Shown piece after piece: positions 1 through 5,490 of a DNA stretch of 7,673 bases. Position 1 is the first letter of the stretch. Every line of letters starts with the position of its first letter. The stretch lies in assembly GCA_036266155.1 (NCBI GenBank), contig DATANR010000294.1:1-7673 (forward strand), in the 5' to 3' direction. A program made the position numbers and the translations under genes. Source of the stretch: SIAJ01 sp036266155. Its GTDB lineage: Bacteria > Planctomycetota > Planctomycetia > Gemmatales > Gemmataceae. The notes below the pieces were generated by a model. That model made no database searches. It worked only from the letters and a program-made list of their open reading frames with translations, and was not told where the DNA came from.

Positions 1-8
1 GAGCGGCC

Positions 9-283
9 GCACGCCTTCAGCGTGCACATGCTCGTTGTGCGCCACATTGCCCAGGGCGCTGCCCTGGGCTGTCCTGCCGAGCCCCTTCGGGGCGAAATGC
101 ATGTCAGAATCCTTCACGGCGTTGCCCAACGGGGTCGAAGAACGCGGATTTTGCAGTCAATTGATGTGCTGGTGTTCGCCAAGTTCTGCGACTCCTCCGG
201 AGTCGGCGACAATGGGAAATCGGGTTTCCGGTGGTCGAGGTGCCGCTCGACCACCGGCTATTCTCTGCGATCCCTCCGGGATC
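9..283. repeat. Cluster of consecutive perfect hairpins (multi-hairpin intergenic element)
   Basis: Within 275 bp there are five clear perfect inverted repeats and one short one. They are 9-14/20-25 (GCACGC, loop CTTCA), 49-57/61-69 (GCCCAGGGC, loop GCT), 81-85/89-93 (GCCCC, loop TTC), 189-195/199-205 (CGACTCC, loop TCC), 228-239/246-257 (CCGGTGGTCGAG, loop GTGCCG) and 269-274/278-283 (GATCCC, loop TCC). Several share tiny three-base loops, and none has a T-run, so they are not intrinsic terminators. From memory, strings of hairpins including CCCAGGG/CCCTGGG units are dispersed repeats in planctomycetes and some other phyla; I cannot verify copies here. Open frames across the region are low in protein character. 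The left edge may extend beyond the window. Confidence 0.7.
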
Positions 284-319
284 AACAAAGCCCAGTCATG
301 TCGCGTTCGGCGAGAAGTG

Positions 320-493
320 TCAAGAATTCGGTCCGATCTCGGTTTCAAATGACTCGGTGCCGCACTCTTCGCAGATATGAACGCCCCAGACCGCGGGTTC
401 CGAGTAGGTCCGCCGAGCCGAGGCGGACCAAGCGAGCGTGGCAGGGCGGTCACGAAAACACACAGAGACTTCGAAGCTGTTGGTACTTGGCAT
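320..493 (-). CDS. Possible small ORF or gene remnant with one CxxC pair (doubtful)
   Basis: A 57-codon frame runs from an ATG at 493-491 to a TGA at 322-320. Its second half reads like protein: after the segment encoded by the palindromic repeat comes EPAVWGVHICEECGTES, with C41-x-x-C44 resembling half of a zinc ribbon. There is no Shine-Dalgarno sequence before the ATG, and residues of about 21-30 come from the 28-bp repeat. It may therefore be the 3' remnant of a zinc-ribbon gene interrupted by a repeat, or a chance frame in GC-rich DNA. I do not recognise a family, and a second cysteine pair needed for a full ribbon is missing. Confidence 0.2.
   Translation of the reverse strand: MPSTNSFEVSVCFRDRPATLAWSASARRTYSEPAVWGVHICEECGTESFETEIGPNS
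403..430 (+). repeat. 28-bp palindromic repeat, copy 1
   Basis: This copy is identical over 28 bp to the reverse complement of 513-540. The core is itself a hairpin: GGTCCGCC at 407-414 pairs with GGCGGACC at 422-429 around a 7-nt loop. Weaker similarity to the other copy continues outward (a GACCGC-type motif at about 389-394). It looks like a dispersed short palindromic element. Confidence 0.85.
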
Positions 494-512
494 TGTCGCA
501 GAATCGCCAGCC

Positions 513-540
513 TGGTCCGCCTCGGCTCGGCGGACCTACT
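513..540 (-). repeat. 28-bp palindromic repeat, copy 2 (inverted)
   Basis: Exact inverted copy of 403-430, with the internal hairpin GGTCCGCC 514-521 / GGCGGACC 529-536. The two copies enclose 82 bp, so the pair spans 138 bp and could fold into one long stem. No transposase and no obvious target-site duplication was found. Confidence 0.85.
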
Positions 541-590
541 AAACTGCGGTCGCCGCTGAAGTTCGATTGTATCTTGTGGCTATTGTTCGA

Positions 591-620
591 TTTACAACAA
601 ATACTGAAAATTTGTACATT
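591..620 (+). promoter_or_regulatory. Candidate sigma70-type promoter for the HTH gene
   Basis: TTTACA (591-596) and TACATT (615-620) are separated by 18 bp in a locally AT-rich stretch that stands out from the GC-rich surroundings. A perfect -35 hexamer, TTGACA, lies a little downstream at 626-631 but has no good -10 at the right distance. Either could drive the gene starting at 793, giving a 5' leader of roughly 130-165 nt. Planctomycete promoter consensus is poorly defined, so this is a weak call. Confidence 0.35.
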
Positions 621-740
621 TTGATTTGACAAGCGCCGCGCGGATTGTAGCGTTGGAGTGGTTGGCGATTGTGGGCCTTTTCAAAGCGACGCTCGGCCGG
701 CACCTTTTCCGAGCGGTTCTTCCCTTCACCTTGGCCAATT

Positions 741-770
741 TGGAGTGCTGCGGCTTGACGCAGCACTTCA
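741..770. repeat. 12-bp palindrome in the leader of the HTH gene
   Basis: TGGAGTGCTGCG (741-752) pairs with CGCAGCACTTCA (759-770) with one G-U pair and a GCTTGA loop. It lies 22 nt before the ATG at 793 and just upstream of the GGAG ribosome site. There is no T-run, so it is not a standard terminator. From memory, palindromes of the TTGGAGTGC...GCAGCACT type are frequent in planctomycete genomes, so this may be a dispersed repeat rather than a dedicated regulatory fold. Confidence 0.6.
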
Positions 771-792
771 AGGGGTCGTCCGGAGTCACATC

Positions 793-1479
793 ATGAGCCA
801 GAACACCTATTCACTTCTCTGCCAGGCCGCGGAGCTGCGGTCGGTCGGCTATACCTGGGACTTCATCGCTCAGAAGCTCCAACGCAAGACACGGACGTGC
901 CAAAAGTGGCCGACGCGTTTTCGCGGCGAATGGACGGCCATTTACAACGCCACGCAACTGCGCCGCTTCGAGGAGACCAGCAACGAAGCGCATTCGCGTC
1001 TGAAGGCGCTGATGCGCGACGACGACAAGCGCGTGCAGCACAAGGCCATCGAGCTGTGGACCAAGTGCGCGGCGACGGCCTATGGTCAGGGCGGCGTCCT
1101 CGGGCCGGCGACGACGCCGGCGGACGACGAGGCGATTCAATTCGGGCTGCAGCAACAACAGGCGCTCAAGGACTATGAGGAAATGATGCGATTCGACCGG
1201 GAGCGGTTGGACAAGGAGCGTGCGAAAGTTGGTTTGGGGCCGCTGACGGATGACGAATTTCGCTGTGAAATGGCGCGACGCGAATACGACGATGCGCGCC
1301 GCCAGCTCGACTACCAATTCTGGCGGCCGACCGACTGGAGCAGCGAGACGAAGCCAGAGCCGTTGCCCGCGTTGCCGCGTTCGCGCGGCGAGGGGGTGGA
1401 GTTCCGGCCGGAGTATGTGGCCCTGTTGGTGGGGGCGCTGCTTGTTGGCGCGATGGCGGGGCGCTACGCCGCAAGCGGC
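793..1479 (+). CDS. Hypothetical helix-turn-helix / coiled-coil protein, possible C-terminal TM; no own stop codon
   Basis: The start is ATG 793, preceded by GGAG (782-785) at 7-nt spacing; the frame is open further upstream but without protein character. Residues of about 8-47 look like a homeodomain-type HTH of the kind found in terminase small subunits and transposase N-termini (W22, I25-A26, L29, W39). Residues of about 70-96 form an amphipathic helix, and 116-178 are charged and Gln-rich and probably coiled coil. Residues 209-223 (VALLVGALLVGAMAG) could span a membrane. A DNA-binding or scaffold role is inference. Codon use (high GC at third positions) supports real coding. The odd point is the end: no in-frame stop occurs before 6355-6357, so the end given is only where sense merges with the antisense of DUF1552. 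A one-base frameshift would end it at 1543 or 1601. Confidence 0.62.
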
Positions 1480-2790
1480 TCAAGTCAGGGACAGCGGGCC
1501 GGCAGCGCAGAAGTTCGGGTTGCCGAACTTGTCGATCCGGTGACCGAAGCTGTGGGCCAGGCTCAACAGCAGTCGGTTGTGCGCGACCTTCGGCAACTTG
1601 AGCGAACGGCCCATCTTAAAGTCGAGGCCGCCGCCGACCAGCACGAACGGGATGTTGTCGAGCGTGTGCGAACTCCCTTTGCCCAGTTCGTTGGTCCAGA
1701 CGATCAGCGTATTGTCGAGCAGCGAGCCGCCGCCGCCCGGCTCCGGGGTCTCGGCGAGCCGCTTGGCCATGTAGGCCATCTGCCCGCAGAACCAGTTGTT
1801 GATCTTGGTGAGCTTGTCCATCGCCTTGGTGTTCGTGTCGGGCTCGTGCGAGAGTTCATGGTGCCCCTCGGCGATGTCGAGCCACTTCATGCGGGCGCCA
1901 CCGACAGAGTTTGTGTATTGCATCGTGGCGATGCGGCTGAAGTCGGCGGCGAACGAGTTCACCATCAGGTCGATCTGCATCTTGCTGATCTTCGGGATGT
2001 TGTCGTTCTCGGTCTTGACGCCGGGGTCCAATTCCGGGACCTTGTGGCCGACGTCGGCCCTTTGCGCCTTGAGTTCCTGCTCCATCTCGCGGACGAACGC
2101 GGCATGCTCGTCGAGCAGTCGGCGATCCTCGGCGCCGACCGCCGAGCCGACTTTCTTGAGGTCGTCCTTCACGTCGTCGAGCACGCTCTTGAGCAGTTCA
2201 TTGTCCTTGGTTCGCCCGTAGAGCTTGGCGAACATCTGGTACGGGTTGTCGATCGGAGCGACCGGCTTGTTGCCGCCGGTGTAGACCATGCGTGTCCAGG
2301 TGTCGGCCCGGTCGGGAACCATGACGCCGAACTCGAGCGAGCCGAAGCGCGTCCGCGTCGCGGCGTCGCCTTGCAAGTGATTCTTGATTTCCTGATCGAT
2401 CGAGATGCCCTTGGCCCAGCCGGCCGGCGTGTCGGAGCCACCCTGGACGTTGCCAGGGAACAGCTCGACGCCCGTCAGCAAACAACCAATGCCGCGCATG
2501 TGCGAATCGCCGTCGCCGCGCACCTTGTCGCAGACGCCGTTCAGGACAAGTGTCTTGTCCTGGTAGGGAGTCAGCGGCTTGAGGATTTCTTTGAGCGTGA
2601 ACTTGGCGCCTTCCTCGTCCGGCCAGAACTCTTTGGGCACAATGCCGTTCGGGCTGAACATCACGACGAGCCGCTGCTTGCGGCGCGCCTGGTTCGCGAA
2701 GCCGAGGGAGGGCAGATTGAGGACAAACGGCAGGGCAGCAGCGCCGAGGCCCAGGTCGCGGACAAACTCGCGGCGGGAGCGGTAAAGCAC
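1480..2790 (-). CDS. Tat-exported DUF1552 family protein
   Basis: A 436-aa protein starting at GTG (2790-2788), with GGAG (complement of 2798-2801) 7 nt upstream, and ending at TGA (1482-1480). The N-terminus carries a twin-arginine signal, S5-R-R-E-F-V-R11, followed by a hydrophobic stretch (13-33), so export in folded form is expected. Family landmarks are VVMFSPNGIVPKEFWP (42-57), GDGDSHMRGIGCLLTG (92-107), the His-rich EGHHELSHEP (308-317) and IVWTNELGKGSSHT (363-376). The C-terminal LLLSLAHSFG...FGNPNFC is intact and the length is normal for the family. The biochemical activity is not established. In planctomycetes this gene usually accompanies a DUF1592-type cytochrome protein, as here: that gene lies 99 bp upstream on the same strand, probably co-transcribed. 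Its 3' end is convergent with the HTH gene. Confidence 0.95.
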   Translation of the reverse strand: MLYRSRREFVRDLGLGAAALPFVLNLPSLGFANQARRKQRLVVMFSPNGIVPKEFWPDEEGAKFTLKEILKPLTPYQDKTLVLNGVCDKVRGDGDSHMRGIGCLLTGVELFPGNVQGGSDTPAGWAKGISIDQEIKNHLQGDAATRTRFGSLEFGVMVPDRADTWTRMVYTGGNKPVAPIDNPYQMFAKLYGRTKDNELLKSVLDDVKDDLKKVGSAVGAEDRRLLDEHAAFVREMEQELKAQRADVGHKVPELDPGVKTENDNIPKISKMQIDLMVNSFAADFSRIATMQYTNSVGGARMKWLDIAEGHHELSHEPDTNTKAMDKLTKINNWFCGQMAYMAKRLAETPEPGGGGSLLDNTLIVWTNELGKGSSHTLDNIPFVLVGGGLDFKMGRSLKLPKVAHNRLLLSLAHSFGHRIDKFGNPNFCAAGPLSLT

Positions 2791-2847
2791 GGCGGGACTC
2801 CGAAGGCGGCACGAGGCAATGATAGTGTAACACCGAAAGTCGGTTAT

Positions 2848-2883
2848 GGGACCTATACGACCTGTGGGACGTATAGGACCTAT
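2848..2883. repeat. Degenerate 9-nt tandem repeat between the DUF1592 and DUF1552 genes
   Basis: Four consecutive 9-mers fit the pattern (A/G)GGACCTAT: GGGACCTAT, ACGACCTGT, GGGACGTAT and AGGACCTAT. The array begins 6 nt beyond the DUF1592-protein stop codon and fills the middle of the 99-bp gap. Within it CCTATACG (2852-2859) and CGTATAGG (2870-2877) can form an 8-bp stem. A related array occurs at 7623-7658. Confidence 0.75.
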
Positions 2884-2889
2884 GGCCGA

Positions 2890-5223
2890 TCAACGCTTTT
2901 TCTTCTCCAGCGGCAGAGCCGCCATGACGGCAATGTCGACGGCCAGTCTCCGCATATTGAAGCCATTGGCGGCGAACGATTTTCGCAGGTCTTCCAGGGC
3001 CCCGAAGCCGTAGGCCTGTACCGGTTGTTGGGCCAGATGGTGGAACATGCGATCGGCAAAGGCGGCGTGGACCTCTTCGGTGCCGACGAGGAAGGTCGCC
3101 AGTTCGCGGGCGTTGTGCAGGGTGATGATGTCGCCGTTACGCGTCTGGTAGCTGCCAGTCGCGTCGATCGCTTTGCCGTTCTCCTGGTCGCGGTAGCGGC
3201 CAACCGCATCGAAATTCTCGAGCGTGAAACCGAGCGGGTTGATCATGCCGTGGCAGGCTTGGCAGTTCTCGCTCTTTGTTTGCAAGGCGACGCGCTCGCG
3301 GGTCGTGAGCGTGGGATGCAGGTCTTCGGGCAAGGGCGTGAACGCATCCTGCGGCGGCCGCAGCGTGCGGCCCAGGACGCCGCGCGCCAGGAAGACGCCG
3401 CGATGGATTGGCGAACTGGTGCCGGTGTAGGCGAAGCCGGTCATCAGATATGGATGCGTGAGCACACCCGCCCGGCGGCTGGCATCGAGCTTGACCTTCT
3501 TGAACGATGCGTCGCCGGCGAGGTTGATGCCAAAGATCGTGACCGGCGGCGGCCCGAGGCCATAGAAGGCGGCGAGGCGATTATTCAGGTAGACATCATC
3601 CGTCAGAAACAGCTGCCGGAAGTCGCTGGCGTCGGACCAGACGACGTCGTCGAGGAACAATTCCAACGAGGTGCGCAAATCGGTGGCGATGCCGGGACCG
3701 AAGCCGGGGTAGCGCTTGGCGTCTTTAGCGAGGTCGGGGGCGGGATCAATCTTCAGCCAGGTGAACAGGAACTCGCGGAGCTTGGCCTTCGCCCGCGGGT
3801 CGGCGATCATGCGGGTGGCTTGCTTGGCCACCTCATCACGGCTGGTCAACTTGCCGGCGACGGCGGCATCGAGCAATTCCTTGTCGGGGAGCGAATCCCA
3901 CAGGGCGAAGGCGAGCCGTTCGGCCGCGGCAAACGAATCGACGCCGGTAGCACCCTCCTTATAGAGGAAGCGCGGCGACTTGAGAGCGAGCAGCACGACG
4001 CGCTTGATCGCGACTTCCGGGTCCTTGGCCGCTTCAAACTGGTGGTCGATGTAAACCTTCTTCTGATCCGCGGTCAACGGCCGACGGAACGCACGTTCGA
4101 CGAACTTGCCAGCGAAGTCACGCAGCTTGGTTTCGCGATCCTTGTCCCCCGCTCGCGTGCCGGCCAGGTCGGAAAGCTTGTTCGCGACGTACGCGGCGGC
4201 TTCGAGAGCGGCGTCGGTGGTCGCCGCGTCCCAGGCCTTGGAAATGGCGGAGCCGCGTTCCCAGCCGAGACTGCGATCGTCCGCGGGGAAGGGGATCGAC
4301 GAAAGGAACACTTCCGGGGAGCGGACCGGGAACAGGAACCGCGACGGGATCACCTCCGCCGCGCCCTTGGGCCGTTTCCAACGGAGCGACACGGACGCCG
4401 GGACCGGCGGGCCCTTCTTGTCCTTCTTCACGCCCTGGTCGGCCTTCGAGAATTCAACTCGCAATGTGTACGAACGGCCGGCCAGCAGGAAGATCGATGC
4501 CCCGTGATCGAGATCGCTGCCCGACTTCACCCAGGCATCGACGAGCATCTTGTTCGCGTCGTTGACCCAAAGGCGGGCCGCGTGATCGGTGTGAACGATG
4601 ATCTCGTAGTCACCGGTCTCCGGCGGGACGAGCGAACCTTCCCAGCGGACGGAGAACTCGTAAACGCTCGTCTTGCCCTCGGGGCCGGCGAGACCGAAAT
4701 CAAGATTGACCTCGGAGTCAGTGCGATCGATGACACGCTTGTTACGATCGAAGCCACGCGAGTCGAAGTATTCGCCGTGCAGGCCCTGAGCGGTTGCCTT
4801 GGGCGGCGGGCCACGGAACGAAGCAATCAGGTCAGCGACCGCATCGCGATACTGCCGCACGGTGAGGCGCGACAGCTCGATTCGCGGCGGTGGGTTCTTG
4901 GCACGGGCTTCCTTCGAATAGATGGTGTCAAAGACAAACTTCGAGACCTCCACCACATCGTCCGTCGACAAAGTACCGGGCTTGTCCTCTGGCATCGTCT
5001 TGGCAATCAGCTTCGCGAGTTCCGGCAACGGCTTGTCGCCAACAAGTGGTCGCGGAAACGCCTTGGCCCCTTCACCCGAGATTCCGTGGCACGAGGCGCA
5101 TTGCTTGCGGTAGATCCGATCGCCGGTCATCGGTTCGGCGGCATGCGCGTCGAAAGCGCAAACGAAAAACATGACGGCCAACAGGCCGATGCGCAGGCGA
5201 CGACATGGCAACGCGGTCGTCAT
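2890..5223 (-). CDS. Secreted planctomycete multi-domain cytochrome: PSCyt-DUF1587-PA14-DUF1595-DUF1592-DUF1588-DUF1585
   Basis: A 777-aa protein starting at ATG (5223-5221) and ending at TGA (2892-2890). Residues 1-28 form a Sec signal peptide (basic start, hydrophobic 12-24, AHA/AE cleavage). A c-type heme motif C42-A-S-C-H46 starts an N-terminal cytochrome domain (about 33-105). A DUF1587-like start (IELSRLTVRQYRDAVADL, 115-132) is followed by a PA14-type beta domain (about 147-290: GLHGEYFD, YEIIVHTDHAARLWVND). Then come DUF1595 (about 340-395, VERAFRRPLTADQ), DUF1592 (about 405-535), DUF1588 (about 583-680) with a second heme-type motif C654-Q-A-C-H658, and DUF1585 (about 695-770). This is the standard order. 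PA14 suggests carbohydrate or surface binding; an exported oxidoreductase role is inferred and the substrate is unknown. No clear Shine-Dalgarno precedes the ATG, but the intact signal peptide supports this start. DUF1552 follows downstream. Confidence 0.94.
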   Translation of the reverse strand: MTTALPCRRLRIGLLAVMFFVCAFDAHAAEPMTGDRIYRKQCASCHGISGEGAKAFPRPLVGDKPLPELAKLIAKTMPEDKPGTLSTDDVVEVSKFVFDTIYSKEARAKNPPPRIELSRLTVRQYRDAVADLIASFRGPPPKATAQGLHGEYFDSRGFDRNKRVIDRTDSEVNLDFGLAGPEGKTSVYEFSVRWEGSLVPPETGDYEIIVHTDHAARLWVNDANKMLVDAWVKSGSDLDHGASIFLLAGRSYTLRVEFSKADQGVKKDKKGPPVPASVSLRWKRPKGAAEVIPSRFLFPVRSPEVFLSSIPFPADDRSLGWERGSAISKAWDAATTDAALEAAAYVANKLSDLAGTRAGDKDRETKLRDFAGKFVERAFRRPLTADQKKVYIDHQFEAAKDPEVAIKRVVLLALKSPRFLYKEGATGVDSFAAAERLAFALWDSLPDKELLDAAVAGKLTSRDEVAKQATRMIADPRAKAKLREFLFTWLKIDPAPDLAKDAKRYPGFGPGIATDLRTSLELFLDDVVWSDASDFRQLFLTDDVYLNNRLAAFYGLGPPPVTIFGINLAGDASFKKVKLDASRRAGVLTHPYLMTGFAYTGTSSPIHRGVFLARGVLGRTLRPPQDAFTPLPEDLHPTLTTRERVALQTKSENCQACHGMINPLGFTLENFDAVGRYRDQENGKAIDATGSYQTRNGDIITLHNARELATFLVGTEEVHAAFADRMFHHLAQQPVQAYGFGALEDLRKSFAANGFNMRRLAVDIAVMAALPLEKKKR

Positions 5224-5359
5224 GGAGTATTCAACAATCGTTCAGCGCGGACGGAGAGGGCGGCTCGGGGCCGATCCCGGTGGCAGGTTCAATTAGTTTC
5301 GACCGTTGTGGGCCGGAAGTCAAGAGAATGGGAGCTGCGAAAAAACCACTTCGATCCGT

Positions 5360-5387
5360 TTGACCTTCGTTGCCGGGCCTGTAGAAC
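5360..5387 (+). promoter_or_regulatory. Candidate promoter of the rpsB-tsf operon
   Basis: TTGACC (5360-5365) and TAGAAC (5382-5387) have 16-bp spacing, matching sigma70 hexamers at 5/6 and 4/6. Transcription would start near 5394, giving a leader of about 95 nt before rpsB. That leader would contain the hairpin at 5403-5420 and the short ORF at 5450-5476. Confidence 0.45.
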
Positions 5388-5402
5388 TAATCTCTTACCT
5401 TT

Positions 5403-5420
5403 CCCGCCAGATTGGGCGGG
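5403..5420 (+). promoter_or_regulatory. Hairpin in the rpsB leader, attenuator-like
   Basis: CCCGCC (5403-5408) pairs with GGCGGG (5415-5420) around AGATTG. After nine more bases comes CCTTTTGTT. The T-run is short and not adjacent to the stem, so this is a weak terminator at best. The GGGCGGGCCCG segment could also pair differently. Autoregulation of rpsB through leader RNA structure is known in other bacteria, but I see no match to a described motif. Confidence 0.35.
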
Positions 5421-5449
5421 CCCGTTACCCTTTTGTTCGGAGGGTCAGC

Positions 5450-5476
5450 ATGATCGTCTCCGCCTCGACCAAGTAA
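5450..5476 (+). CDS. Possible 8-residue leader ORF upstream of rpsB
   Basis: ATG 5450 is preceded by a strong Shine-Dalgarno, GGAGGG (5439-5444), at 5-nt spacing, better than that of rpsB itself. It encodes MIVSASTK and stops at TAA 5474-5476, which is 14 nt before the rpsB GTG. Its stop lies just before the GGGAG that serves rpsB, so ribosomes ending here could reinitiate on rpsB or compete with it. The frame differs from rpsB, so it is not an N-terminal extension. It could also be chance, or a decoy ribosome site. Confidence 0.35.
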   Translation: MIVSASTK

Positions 5477-5490
5477 CCCGGGAGTTCCGC

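Larger units (their letters stand above)
5224..5490. other. Divergent intergenic regulatory region
   Basis: This 267-bp gap separates the minus-strand DUF1592-type gene from rpsB and must hold promoters for both. On the rpsB side a promoter, a leader hairpin and a tiny ORF can be seen (separate entries). On the other side, TTGACT (complement of 5318-5323) is a possible -35 about 95 nt before the minus-strand start, but no good -10 follows. Nothing else is recognisable. Confidence 0.6.

Noticed and set aside
189..283. Intrinsic terminators in the hairpin cluster
   Set aside because: No stem is followed by a T-run, and no gene ends just upstream.
22..624. 200-residue plus-strand frame in the upstream region
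   Set aside because: It runs through palindromic repeats, is Arg/Ser-rich without domain character and has no ribosome site.
811..1317. 168-residue minus-strand frame opposite the HTH gene
   Set aside because: It is codon-phase antisense of a frame with better codon use and recognisable helices; it contains a run of arginines typical of shadow frames.
2848..2883. CRISPR array
   Set aside because: The units are 9 nt, contiguous, degenerate and have no spacers; no cas genes are present.
2198..2893. 231-residue minus-strand frame starting in the 9-nt repeat (HRSYTSHRSYRSHN)
   Set aside because: The peptide repeat is a translation of the intergenic DNA repeat, and the rest lies in the wrong frame of DUF1552.
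5450..5490. ATG 5450 as the start of rpsB
   Set aside because: It is in a different frame and stops at 5476; joining it to S2 would need a frameshift, whereas GTG 5491 fits the family N-terminus.
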